A stretch of 19,198 nt of DNA from DASWJQ01 sp036397095. Its GTDB lineage: Bacteria > Chloroflexota > Anaerolineae > Anaerolineales > E44-bin32. The stretch lies in NCBI GenBank assembly GCA_036397095.1, contig DASWJQ010000174.1, forward strand, positions 1 through 19,198, written 5' to 3'. The translations under genes and the position numbers were made by a program. How positions within the stretch are numbered: the first letter of the stretch is position 1; the number at the start of each line of letters is the position of its first letter. The notes under the pieces were generated by a model. That model was not told the origin of the DNA and made no database searches. It saw nothing but the letters and a program-made list of their open reading frames with translations. Shown piece by piece: positions 7,430 through 15,712 of this stretch.

Positions 7430-8794
7430 TTCCAAGTCCAACGAACGTGTGCCGACCTTCGTCGAGATGGCCCAGGCGAAGATTGCCACCATCAAGGTGG
7501 CGCGCAGGATCTCAAGGCCAGCCAGTCCGATGGCCCCGCCGAAGACGCTCGCTGGCACAACCAGGATCAAGAAGAACGCAGTCCCGAAAACACCCGCGAT
7601 CAAATCCAACCTTGGCCGTCCGGCAACCAACAACAGCCGCCGCATCCAAGCAAAGACTGCCTGCAACGCCACGGCGATCACCAGCACTTGCATCAAGACT
7701 ACCGCCGGTGTGTAGGCCGGCCCGTAGATGTTGGTCACCAACCAGCGGCCCATAAGCAACAAGGCCGCAAGAGCCGCCAATCCAGCAAGGCCATTGATCA
7801 GCATGAAGCTGGCAATCAGACGGCGCAGCTCGCCCCAACGTCTTCCCACCCAGGCCTCGTTCAGCAGTGGATGCAGCACCTGGGCCAGCGGCGCCACCAT
7901 CGTCGCCAGCACACCTACACCGCTCCTGGCCAACGCGTAGTAGCCAACCTCGCTTGCCGGGCGGAAGAAACCCAGCACGACCAGATCGAGATTGGCGGTC
8001 AGCGACTTCAGACTGCCCTGCAGCGATCCGTAGATCGTGAAGGGACGAAGCTCCCGCCAGGCATCCCGGTAGCCCGCGCCCCGCCACGATCCGGTAGACC
8101 GCCAGAACAGCCAACCTCCTAGCGCGATCGTGATCAGGCTGGCCGTGATGGCGCCTATGGCCAGGCCGGTGACCGCGGCGGCCTCTCCTTGGCGCGCAAG
8201 CCAGCTGATGGCGGCCAGCTCCGCCGCTGGCAGCGCCACTTGCAACCCAGCGACCGCCCTAAATGACTTGAGCGCGGTCAACAGTCCCATAAAGGTGCTG
8301 CGCAGCAGCAAGAACGGCAGCGCCAGGGCATAGATCTCGATCATCTGACGGAGCGCCGTCTGATTGGAGTGTCCTGCCGCCAGCGGGCCAGCGATCCAAT
8401 AGACGATCGCCAAGGCCAGAACGGCGGCCGTCACATCCACGACGACGCCCAGTTGGGCGTAGGTTGTGGCCCGGGAACGTTCACCGCGAGCCAACGCCGC
8501 CCCGACGAACCGCACCAGATTGTCCCCGGTCTTCATGTTGGCGAACTGGCCGACAAACAGCGTGATCGCCAGCGCATAGCTCAATTGACCAAAGCCGGCT
8601 ACACCAAGTGAGCGCGCCAGCACAACCGATTTGGCAAATGACAGGGCAATCCCTAGCAGGCTGGCGCCAACCAGGGGCAGTGAACGGCGCGTCACCTGGC
8701 CATCCCACAACCGGCTGAGCAGGACACCAATGGACCGGCGCCACGCATTCCTTGCCGCGCCGGCGCCGGACTGGCCAACCAACGGAGAGGTCAT
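7421..8794 (-). CDS. Second polysaccharide flippase, Wzx-like (MOP superfamily)
   Basis: A 457-residue polytopic protein with about 12-14 hydrophobic segments. The first helix region (SLPLVGASLLGIALSFAKSV) leads into VLARSLGVAGFGQLSYALAI, the Leu-Gly-x-x-x-(F/Y)-G signature of oligosaccharide flippases. The frame is open upstream to 9016, but that segment lies inside the preceding GT4 gene. The ATG at 8794 follows that gene's stop by 13 nt and is the sensible start, with only a weak Shine-Dalgarno (CCGGA directly before the ATG). It forms a two-gene minus-strand unit with the GT4 at 8808-10004. Sequence differs clearly from the flippase at 1486-3027, so a recent tandem copy is unlikely. It probably exports a separate lipid-linked oligosaccharide. 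Confidence 0.86.
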   Translation of the reverse strand: MTSPLVGQSGAGAARNAWRRSIGVLLSRLWDGQVTRRSLPLVGASLLGIALSFAKSVVLARSLGVAGFGQLSYALAITLFVGQFANMKTGDNLVRFVGAALARGERSRATTYAQLGVVVDVTAAVLALAIVYWIAGPLAAGHSNQTALRQMIEIYALALPFLLLRSTFMGLLTALKSFRAVAGLQVALPAAELAAISWLARQGEAAAVTGLAIGAITASLITIALGGWLFWRSTGSWRGAGYRDAWRELRPFTIYGSLQGSLKSLTANLDLVVLGFFRPASEVGYYALARSGVGVLATMVAPLAQVLHPLLNEAWVGRRWGELRRLIASFMLINGLAGLAALAALLLMGRWLVTNIYGPAYTPAVVLMQVLVIAVALQAVFAWMRRLLLVAGRPRLDLIAGVFGTAFFLILVVPASVFGGAIGLAGLEILRATLMVAIFAWAISTKVGTRSLDLESS

Positions 8795-8807
8795 TCCGGC
8801 AGGCGTC

Positions 8808-10004
8808 TCACGTTCCCGCCGCAGTTCTTGTGCGGGGTCGGGCCGCCAGCAATAGTTGATACTCGGCAAGCAGGCGGGCAGCGACCCGGTCCCAGCCGAA
8901 GGCCTGAGCATGGTCAGAGGCAGCCCGCCCCATCTCCGACCTAAGGTTCTCGTCGCCCACAAGCCGAAGGATGGCTTCGGCGGCACGGGCGGGATCGTGG
9001 GGGGGCACCAGCACACCCGTGCGCCCGTCGATCACGGCTTCCTCGGCCCCGCTCCCCGTGGTCGCAATGGAGGGCGTTCCCGCCGCGGCCGCCTCCAAGT
9101 AGGTGAGCCCCAGCCCCTCGAAGCTGCCCTGTGAATCAATCGGAAGGAGCAAGTTGACGGCGGCCCGACGGTAGAGGTCGGCGAGCTCATCGGCGGACAA
9201 TTGGGACCGAAACGCCACCCGGTTGACCGCCCCGACCTGTTCGGCCACCGCTTGCAGCTTGTCCTGGTCGCGTTGAGAGATCCGGCCGACAACGACGTGT
9301 TGGATGCCAGGGAATTGGCGAGCGGCGATGGCGACGGCACGAACGGCCTCCTCCAGGCCCTTGCGAGCCTTCGAAGAACCAACCGTCAGAACCAGCGGAT
9401 GACCGCTGCCTGCCCCGCCGCCGGATTCACCCGAGCCTGACCATTGAGCTAGCTCGACTCCGCCGGGAATGGCGGCCTGGCGTTTGAGCTGCACCTTGGC
9501 CGCCAGTCGCCGGCAGGTGTGCTGGCTCTGGCAGACGACCAGATCAGCGCTCGACCAGGCCCAGCGGTACAGCAGGCTGGCCGGCCAGCGCTGCAAAGGG
9601 CGGACCGCCCAGGTGCCATGTGCCGTTGCCACCAGCGGCTGCCCGGGCAGGCGACTGGCAGCCGCCAGCGGCAGATAGGGTTCGACCAGACAGTGGATCA
9701 GATCGCAGCTTCGCAATCGCTGGCGCAGTCGTTCGGCGAGCGCCAGACTTCGCAGCGTCCCCAGCCGCCGTCCGACGGGCGCCGGCAGCATGACGTGCGG
9801 GACGATGCCTACCGGTCCGCCCGACGCCTGTGCCTGGGCCGCGATGAGCACCAGTTCCACACCGAGCCGCTGCAGACCCAGCGTCAGCCCGGCCGCATAG
9901 CTGCCCCAGCCGTCGCCGGGGGCAATCCGCTCCGTAAGGATCCCGACCCGCAACACCAAGCGTGCCCTCCCGACCGCCCACGAATGACCGGATGATACCG
10001 CCAT
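8808..10004 (-). CDS. GT4 family glycosyltransferase
   Basis: A 398-residue predicted GT4 enzyme. The N-terminal Rossmann strand is LVLRVGILTERIAPGDGWG (about 16-34), followed by an acceptor-domain THG-type motif (ATAHGTWA, 126-133). The donor half begins LVLTVGSSKARKG (204-216) and carries the EX7E motif at E296 and E304 (FEGLGLTYLEAAAAG). The ATG at 10004 is preceded by AGGGGG with close spacing, which supports this start although about 15 residues precede the first strand. A Gly/Ser-rich linker (GSGESGGGAGSG, about 190-201) joins the two domains. It is the first gene of block B, transcribed away from the 10005-10134 intergenic region, and is followed after 13 nt by the flippase. Confidence 0.88.
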   Translation of the reverse strand: MAVSSGHSWAVGRARLVLRVGILTERIAPGDGWGSYAAGLTLGLQRLGVELVLIAAQAQASGGPVGIVPHVMLPAPVGRRLGTLRSLALAERLRQRLRSCDLIHCLVEPYLPLAAASRLPGQPLVATAHGTWAVRPLQRWPASLLYRWAWSSADLVVCQSQHTCRRLAAKVQLKRQAAIPGGVELAQWSGSGESGGGAGSGHPLVLTVGSSKARKGLEEAVRAVAIAARQFPGIQHVVVGRISQRDQDKLQAVAEQVGAVNRVAFRSQLSADELADLYRRAAVNLLLPIDSQGSFEGLGLTYLEAAAAGTPSIATTGSGAEEAVIDGRTGVLVPPHDPARAAEAILRLVGDENLRSEMGRAASDHAQAFGWDRVAARLLAEYQLLLAARPRTRTAAGT

Positions 10005-10134
10005 GCCCCCTGCCCATCGACCGCCGCCTTGCCTATGCTAGACTCGACCACCAACGAATGGGTAGCTCCCGGAGATGCTCCCGTCGCTCTCGGGCGAACG
10101 CGGCTTCCCGCCACATTTGGAAACAACCGAATCT
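10005..10134. promoter_or_regulatory. Divergent intergenic region with candidate bidirectional promoter
   Basis: This is the only true non-coding interval in the window. It separates the minus-strand block B from the plus-strand block C, so both units should start here. A TATGCTA element at 10034-10040 reads TATGCT as a -10-like hexamer on the plus strand and TAGCAT (4 of 6 consensus bases) on the minus strand. No convincing -35 hexamer is seen at 16-18 bp on either strand; the plus-strand candidate TGCCCA at 10011-10016 is poor. A GGAAA at 10119-10123 sits 11 nt before the ATG of the plus-strand gene. The location follows from gene layout; the exact elements are weakly supported. Confidence 0.35.
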
Positions 10135-11319
10135 ATGAAACTTGTCGTCGCCTGTTCTTCGCTGGATCTTGATACACCCTTCAGTGCCACCCCTGCATGG
10201 TGGCAGCTGCTCAAAGCGCTGGACGAATGCGATGTTGAATTGGCCGTGACCGCCTACCACGGTCGGGTCCCGAGCAGCCCATGGTGGCGGGCGTACCCCA
10301 ATCCCGCAAGGCTCGAGGGGGAACTATTCGTCACCCTGCGCCGGTTGGCTCGCAGATCGATCCTCAAACGGGTCGGTACGGACACAAATCACCGCCGGGC
10401 GGACGGACCCATTCAGCGGGCGACCCGGCTGCTGGCCGCCCGCACCATCGGCCCGAAATGGCAGCGCCATATCGATCGAATCCTGCGAGCCGAGAAGGAT
10501 ACGGATGCTGTCCTGCTCCTCGGATTGCCCGCCAATCACCTGCCCGGCCTGGCCAAGGAGCTGAGGGAGCAACATCGAATCCCAGTTCTGCTCTACGACG
10601 GCGATTTTCCAGCCAGTCTGCCCAGCTATGGAGGCTACGGCTCGGGGTTCAGCATCTACCCGGGCGCAGACCTGTCGGATTACAGCGCCGTCCTGACCAA
10701 TGCCAAGAATGACCAGGACGAACTTCGCAAGATGGGGGCGACCACGATCAAGACTTTGTTTTATGGCGCCGACCCCCAACTGCTGGCACCGATCGCTTTG
10801 CCCCAGGATCTTGACGTCTTCTTTTATGGCCACACAGCCGAATATCGGGCAGCGTGGATCAGGAGCATGCTGGTTGAGCCAGCCGCCCGCTTGCCCGAGG
10901 CCAGGTTTGCCGTCCGCGGAAAACGGCTTGGTGACCTGGGCCGGGTCGAAACCCTGCCCTATCGATCGTACAGCCAGCTGCGGCGGTATGTTGCCCGCGC
11001 CAAGCTTGGTCTGGTGATCGTGCGCCAACCGCAAGCAGAACTGTATGGTTCCTCAATCCTGCGCCCGTTTGAAATGGCGATGATGGGGACCTGCATGATC
11101 TGCAATCCGTGGGCCGGCGTCGAAGAGTGGTTTGAGCCGGGCAAAGAGTTGGTGGTGGTTCATTCCGCCGACGAGGCGGTCGATCGGTATCGTTTCCTGC
11201 TCGAGCATGAGGACGAACGCCGCCGTATCGGACAGGCAGCCCGGCGTCGAGCGCTCTCCGACCACACCTACCGCCAGCGGGCCGAAGAGCTGCTCCAGTT
11301 CATCCTCTCCCTCAGCTGA
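10135..11319 (+). CDS. CgeB-like glycosyltransferase (GT-B fold)
   Basis: A 394-residue predicted glycosyltransferase. The ATG at 10135 gives MKLVVACSSLDLDTPFSATP, a strand-1 start; an in-frame ATG at 10075 would add 20 polar residues without family features and was not chosen. The middle contains VLLYDGDFPASLPSYGGYG (about 151-169), with acidic residues likely near the active site, and VLTNAKNDQDELRKMGA (186-202). The C-terminal half contains FYGHTAEYR and the conserved ILRPFEMAMMG (308-318), CNPWAGVEEWFEPGKE and a DHTYRQRAEELL tail. These match the CgeB/Glyco_trans_1_2 group, as does the gene at 5011. It opens block C and ends one base before the next ATG. Substrate is unknown. Confidence 0.78.
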   Translation: MKLVVACSSLDLDTPFSATPAWWQLLKALDECDVELAVTAYHGRVPSSPWWRAYPNPARLEGELFVTLRRLARRSILKRVGTDTNHRRADGPIQRATRLLAARTIGPKWQRHIDRILRAEKDTDAVLLLGLPANHLPGLAKELREQHRIPVLLYDGDFPASLPSYGGYGSGFSIYPGADLSDYSAVLTNAKNDQDELRKMGATTIKTLFYGADPQLLAPIALPQDLDVFFYGHTAEYRAAWIRSMLVEPAARLPEARFAVRGKRLGDLGRVETLPYRSYSQLRRYVARAKLGLVIVRQPQAELYGSSILRPFEMAMMGTCMICNPWAGVEEWFEPGKELVVVHSADEAVDRYRFLLEHEDERRRIGQAARRRALSDHTYRQRAEELLQFILSLS

Positions 11320-11320
11320 G

Positions 11321-13090
11321 ATGGCGTGGCCAGCGACCGCCCTCCTGATTTGGTTAGGGCTCAGCTGCGGCTACGGATTTGCCTGCTGGCTACTCCCGCC
11401 CCAAGACCGCAATCCGCTGATCTTGCTGTGCACCAGCCTGGGTCTGAGCCTGGGTCTCCTGACAACGACCCTGTTCTGGATCGCCTGGCTTGTGCCAGGT
11501 CGTCTCAACCTACCCACTTCGGTGGCGGCCGCAGCCGTGTTGGCCGTTGCTGGGTTGTGGCTGGGGCGCGGCAGGTTGTCACCAGGCCGGTTTCCTTTGC
11601 CGGATTCCTTTTTCAACATCCGGCGCGATCCGCTGCAAGCCGGGCTGGTTTTGGCCGTCGGTTTGACCGCCGGGGCGGTTTTGTTCAACGCCACCTACTG
11701 GCCATACGTTGATTGGGACACCCTGGCCATCTATGGGCCGCTGGCCAAGTCGATCTATCAAACAGGGGCCCTGCCCGACGAGCATTTCTATGCTGCCTAC
11801 CCCATGCTCATCCCACTGGCCTACGCGTACACCCATTGGGCCTCGGCTGGGCTCGACGAGTACGCCGCCAAGCTCGTCCCGGCGCTGATGGCGCTCGGCG
11901 GGGTCGGCGCCAGCGGCGCCCTGGCGCGGGCCGCCGGCAACCGACGGTCCGCCTGGCTGGCGGCCGGCCTGGTCGCCCTGACACCGATCTACGTGCGTTG
12001 GGCCTCGTCGGGTTACACCGACGTGCCCGCCGGTCTCTACTTCGTCCTGAGCGCGCTCTTCGCCTACCGCTGGCTGCGCGTTTCCCGTTGGCAGGATGCC
12101 GCGCTCACCGGATTGTTCGCCGGATTGGCCATGTGGACGAAAAACACCGGTTTGGCCCTGCTACCAAGCCTGGTGCTCCTGTTGCTCTTGCCGCATTCAA
12201 CCTCCGTCCCCAACCATCATGGGCGGCAGGTGAACGCTGCGTCGCAGAAGGCGCTGATGATCGCCGTCGTGCTGGCCGTGGCTGGGCCGTGGTATCTGCG
12301 CAATCTGGCCGTCCACCAGGCGCTGGTCCCCCCGACGATCTGGCTCGACCAGGCCCGTCCTACCGTCAGCAGCTTGATGGTGTGGGTCGATCCCACACGG
12401 CAGTTCGGCCTTCCCGGCTGGCTGTTTGCGACGGGCCTGGCTTTCGGACTTGTTCAGCTGGTGCTGCGCCGCCGCGCCGACAACATTGCTTGGACCGTGC
12501 TGGCAGCCTACATCGTCCCGTTCTTCGTTGCCTGGTGGCTGGCTGCCAGCTACGACCCGCGCTTCCTCGTCAGCCTTGTGCCGCTGTTGGCGGCCGGCGC
12601 CTCGCTGATGGTCCGCGAATTGGCCGCACGGCGCAGCTTTCGTCTTGGCGAGGTCCAGCGGCTCGTGGGAACCGCCATTGGCGTGCTGGTCATCCTCGTC
12701 ATGCTCGTGACGGCCCTTGATCGGGCTGTGGACGGCAAGCGCCTGATCTTGCAGGATCCGACGATGGATGATGCCACCAAGCATCACCTGCGATTGGGCG
12801 GCGTCTACGATCTGGCCTTGACCATCAACCAACTGCCGGTCGGGAGCCGGTTGCTGGGCGTGCCCCCGCTGGCGGTCTACCACCTCGAGCTGCAGCGGCT
12901 GGGCGCCGTCAGTCTGGCCCAGGCCGGCCAACCACCGTCCGCCGAGGCCGACAGCTTTGACTATGTGGTCTACAATCTCGGGGTCGGCCAGCTTGGCCCG
13001 TGGTCGCTGACAGCCAGCCCCATCCAAGTGACGGACGACGGCTATGCCTTGTATCCAACCTCCCCCGATGGACCTCCAGCAGGCCAATAG
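11321..13090 (+). CDS. GT39-like (GT-C fold) polytopic membrane glycosyltransferase
   Basis: A 589-residue protein with roughly 11-13 membrane segments. The ATG at 11321 follows the CgeB-like stop by 1 nt and begins a hydrophobic helix; the frame is open farther upstream to 11132, but that lies inside the preceding gene. After three N-terminal helices there is a loop with WPYVDWDTLAIYGPLAK (127-143). The acidic D131/D133 pair sits in the first large extracytoplasmic loop, where GT-C enzymes keep their catalytic acid. Further markers are SSGYTDVPAGLY (229-240) and AMWTKNTGLALLPSL (270-284), both usual in GT39-like bacterial proteins. Such enzymes transfer sugars from polyprenyl-phosphate carriers to glycans or proteins outside the membrane. 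A short extracytoplasmic C-terminal domain ends the protein. Confidence 0.78.
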   Translation: MAWPATALLIWLGLSCGYGFACWLLPPQDRNPLILLCTSLGLSLGLLTTTLFWIAWLVPGRLNLPTSVAAAAVLAVAGLWLGRGRLSPGRFPLPDSFFNIRRDPLQAGLVLAVGLTAGAVLFNATYWPYVDWDTLAIYGPLAKSIYQTGALPDEHFYAAYPMLIPLAYAYTHWASAGLDEYAAKLVPALMALGGVGASGALARAAGNRRSAWLAAGLVALTPIYVRWASSGYTDVPAGLYFVLSALFAYRWLRVSRWQDAALTGLFAGLAMWTKNTGLALLPSLVLLLLLPHSTSVPNHHGRQVNAASQKALMIAVVLAVAGPWYLRNLAVHQALVPPTIWLDQARPTVSSLMVWVDPTRQFGLPGWLFATGLAFGLVQLVLRRRADNIAWTVLAAYIVPFFVAWWLAASYDPRFLVSLVPLLAAGASLMVRELAARRSFRLGEVQRLVGTAIGVLVILVMLVTALDRAVDGKRLILQDPTMDDATKHHLRLGGVYDLALTINQLPVGSRLLGVPPLAVYHLELQRLGAVSLAQAGQPPSAEADSFDYVVYNLGVGQLGPWSLTASPIQVTDDGYALYPTSPDGPPAGQ

Positions 13091-13103
13091 GTAGTCGACC
13101 GCA

Positions 13104-13733
13104 ATGTGGCCCGACAGCCCCCGCCAGGCACTTGCTTGGACCCGCGCTACCCCCTGGAAAGCATGGGCCGAACTGCGCCGCCTGGCAGCCTGGCCCTGGG
13201 TCAGGCTGTACTTCGCCCGGCACGGCGTGCCTGTGGGCGAAGGCTGGCGCATCTACGGCCGCCCGCGCCTCCAACGACATCGGCACAGCCGGATGGTCTT
13301 CGGCGACCGTCTTGAGCTTCGCAATTGGTGGCATGCCAATCCGCTGGGGATTGACCATCCCTGCCTGCTCACAACCTGGGCGCCGAACGCGCTCCTCCAA
13401 TTAGGTAACTCAGTCGGAATTTCAGGGGGAATCCTATGCGCCGGCCAATTGGTGCAGCTCGGCGACCGGGTTACGGTGGGCGCCAACTGCACCATCATGG
13501 ACACCGATTTCCACCCGCTGGAGCCCGGCGAACGGGCTGCTTCCCCCCTATCGGGCGCCACTTCACCCGTCGTGATCGAAGACGATGTATTCATCGGCAC
13601 CCAGTCCCTGATTCTTAAAGGAAGTCAAATCGGCCGCGGTGCCGTCATAGGCGCCGGCAGTGTGGTCCGGGGCGATGTCCCTGCCGGCGCCATTGCCGCC
13701 GGCAACCCTGCCCAAATCATCGGCCACCTCTAG
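13104..13733 (+). CDS. Left-handed beta-helix (hexapeptide-repeat) acyltransferase, WcaF/maltose acetyltransferase-like
   Basis: A 209-residue protein whose second half is made of imperfect hexapeptide repeats with aliphatic residues every sixth position: LLQLGNSVGISGG, LVQLGDRVTVGANC and later VVIEDDVFIGTQSLILKG, SQIGRGAVIGAGSVV. DTDFHP (133-138) carries His137, the likely catalytic base in this acetyltransferase group. The protein closes with the typical IAAGNPAQII. Members use acetyl-CoA (or another acyl-CoA) to O- or N-acylate sugars of exopolysaccharide or LPS. An N-terminal region of about 95 residues precedes the helix and contains basic and Trp-rich segments that may contact the membrane. 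The ATG at 13104 lies 13 nt after the previous stop, with AGGT at 13089-13092. The stop is 2 nt before the next ATG. Confidence 0.88.
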   Translation: MWPDSPRQALAWTRATPWKAWAELRRLAAWPWVRLYFARHGVPVGEGWRIYGRPRLQRHRHSRMVFGDRLELRNWWHANPLGIDHPCLLTTWAPNALLQLGNSVGISGGILCAGQLVQLGDRVTVGANCTIMDTDFHPLEPGERAASPLSGATSPVVIEDDVFIGTQSLILKGSQIGRGAVIGAGSVVRGDVPAGAIAAGNPAQIIGHL

Positions 13734-13735
13734 CC

Positions 13736-15712
13736 ATGTACAACTTGGGTCCGGTTGGTGCGCTTGCGGTAGTACGCGGCATCACAGACCAGCCAGTTGA
13801 ACGAGGATGGAAGGGGGACCAGCCAGGCTCGGCGCTCCTTGGGACTGCCTGGCTGGCCGGCACCACCCTGCTCTCCGCCAACTTGAGTGCAATTGTCGGC
13901 TATCGACTGAGCATCATGCTGACGGCGAGCGCTGTCGTTTTCCTCGTGCTGAGGCTGATGGCTGGCTCGGAGACGGCACCGGGGTTCAAGGCCATCCGCC
14001 GATCGAACCCTTTTCCGCTGGTATCTTTGTTGTTGGCGACCGCCCTGGCGCTGGCGTTGCCACTGCTTCTCCTGCCGACGCCGTTTGACACCGATGCCCA
14101 GGGGTTTGGCTACCTGAGCCTGATGATCCGTGAGGCAGGATCGATCAGCTCACTGGCCCCATGGCACCCCGAAATCAGCTACTTATATGCCCCCGGCGCG
14201 CTGAACCTGTTCGCCTCGCTTTCTGATGTCTTCCCCGGAATGCCTCTGAGCAGCATCATGATGGCAGCGGCCCACTCGGCCGCCTTTCTTTTCGTTTGGT
14301 TGGCCTCCGCGTTCGGTCGCAACCTGGCTGGATTGAGCGACCAAAGCATGCCAAGACCGGTGGATGGGTCTGCGGCAGGGAGCGACATCTGGTCGATGCT
14401 GGCGGCGGCCGCGGCAGCATTGAGCGTCGGAATGTGGACGGCACTGCTCGATTCGCACTACACAGCCATCTTTGGACTGCTCTTTACGCTGGCAGCAGTT
14501 CACTGCCTGCTGCGCTACTTCCGGTCAGGCCGGCTTGGTGATCTGGCGTTTACCGTCCTGTTCTTCGCGGCTACCGCCATCACGCATGCCGACTCGGCCA
14601 TTGTCCTCGGGTTGGGCTGGCTGGCGACCGTGCTGCTGGCACCGCTTGGCGTGGACCACCCCCCACGCCGGCGCTTGTTGGCAGCCACGATCGTCGTCCC
14701 TCTGGCAACTCTACTTCTGCTCTTGCCTTGGCTTCATTCCATTCGGCCGCTGCTCACCTCCGAACTAGCCTCACCCTTTGTGGCTTCGGCTGAGCATTGG
14801 CGCCAAATGACCCTGTACCACGGCATGGTTTGGCCGGGCTTGGCCTTGCTCGGCCTGGGCCTGCTGCTCCGGCGCCCCCCGGCGTGGTCACTTGTCATGG
14901 CCGGCTGGTTGGTGGCGATCGCCCTCGTCAGCCTGCTCGACTGGAAGCCGTTGTCACCAGCGGGTCCCGTCGCCGGGCTGTTTCGCTTTGCCTATCCATT
15001 CAGCCTGGCATGGCACGGCCCAACAATTCCCTACCTGGCGTTGGGAACGGCCGCCCTGGCTTGGCTCACCAGCCGATCGAGCGCCAGCAAGCTCGGCCGC
15101 TGGCTTACGACCGGATCGGTCATCGCCATCGGCTTCCTCGTCGCCGGGCTGCTGCTCCATCCGCATTTGCTGGCGTGGTCGAAACGGGGGCCGGCCATCT
15201 ATGGGAGTTTGAGTTCAGCCAATGACGTGCAGGCCATGCTGTGGTTGCGAGATCACAGCCCCGCCGACGCCAGAGTGCTCAACTATCCCGGGGACCTACC
15301 AGGCAGCCGCGACTGGGAGGCGCATTGGGCGCCGGTGATCACCGAGCGCGACAGCGTCTACTTCCGCTGGCAGCCCTTCTTCTGGGTTGCAGGTCGGTCC
15401 CCCGGCGACAAGGGCGAAATAGGCCGAGAACAAGATCGGCTGCTCCGATTTTGGCTCGATCCGGCAGACGAGACAAACGCAGTGCTGCTGCGGGAGTCTG
15501 GGATCGAGTACGTCCTGGTGCCCGAGGCCATCGGCGATCCGACCAGCCTGGCCGAGGCCTGGCGCTGGAAGCCGGCAGCCGAGCTGTCCGGCACGCGATC
15601 CAGCCCTGCGGAGGCCGGCTATCTCGGGCTGGTCTTTGAGGCGGGGGGAGCCCAGGTATACCGCGTAGCGCCGAGCGATTCGCCGCCAGCTTCTTCGTCC
15701 TATGCGGACTGA
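13736..15712 (+). CDS. Large GT-C-like polytopic membrane protein with extracytoplasmic C-terminal domain
   Basis: A 658-residue protein with about 12-13 hydrophobic segments in residues 30-480, then a soluble domain of about 170 residues. After the third or fourth helix there is PTPFDTDAQGFGYLSLM (115-130), where D118/D120 occupy the position of the catalytic acids in GT-C enzymes. This is followed by SYLYAPGALNLFASL. The C-terminal part contains ANDVQAMLWLRDHSPADARV and LNYPGD, a pattern I associate with poorly characterised GT-C-type or PTPS-related membrane proteins. A role in glycan transfer or polymerisation outside the membrane is inferred from fold resemblance and context. The first 30 residues are polar and there is no clear Shine-Dalgarno before the ATG, so a later start is possible. 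Its end overlaps the methyltransferase by 11 nt. Confidence 0.7.
   Translation: MYNLGPVGALAVVRGITDQPVERGWKGDQPGSALLGTAWLAGTTLLSANLSAIVGYRLSIMLTASAVVFLVLRLMAGSETAPGFKAIRRSNPFPLVSLLLATALALALPLLLLPTPFDTDAQGFGYLSLMIREAGSISSLAPWHPEISYLYAPGALNLFASLSDVFPGMPLSSIMMAAAHSAAFLFVWLASAFGRNLAGLSDQSMPRPVDGSAAGSDIWSMLAAAAAALSVGMWTALLDSHYTAIFGLLFTLAAVHCLLRYFRSGRLGDLAFTVLFFAATAITHADSAIVLGLGWLATVLLAPLGVDHPPRRRLLAATIVVPLATLLLLLPWLHSIRPLLTSELASPFVASAEHWRQMTLYHGMVWPGLALLGLGLLLRRPPAWSLVMAGWLVAIALVSLLDWKPLSPAGPVAGLFRFAYPFSLAWHGPTIPYLALGTAALAWLTSRSSASKLGRWLTTGSVIAIGFLVAGLLLHPHLLAWSKRGPAIYGSLSSANDVQAMLWLRDHSPADARVLNYPGDLPGSRDWEAHWAPVITERDSVYFRWQPFFWVAGRSPGDKGEIGREQDRLLRFWLDPADETNAVLLRESGIEYVLVPEAIGDPTSLAEAWRWKPAAELSGTRSSPAEAGYLGLVFEAGGAQVYRVAPSDSPPASSSYAD

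Noticed and set aside
7400..7450. Possible intrinsic terminator at the block A/B junction
   Set aside because: I found no stem-loop followed by a T-run on either strand; the short AT-richer stretch here is coding on both strands.
8795..9016. 74-codon N-terminal extension of the minus-strand flippase
   Set aside because: It overlaps the coding end of the upstream GT4 gene, is Pro/Cys-rich without flippase features, and an ATG with normal spacing (8794) follows that gene's stop.
11132..11320. 63-codon N-terminal extension of the GT39-like protein
   Set aside because: It is the out-of-frame shadow of the CgeB-like gene's C-terminus, Ser/Arg-rich and not a membrane segment. The ATG at 11321 starts directly with a hydrophobic helix.
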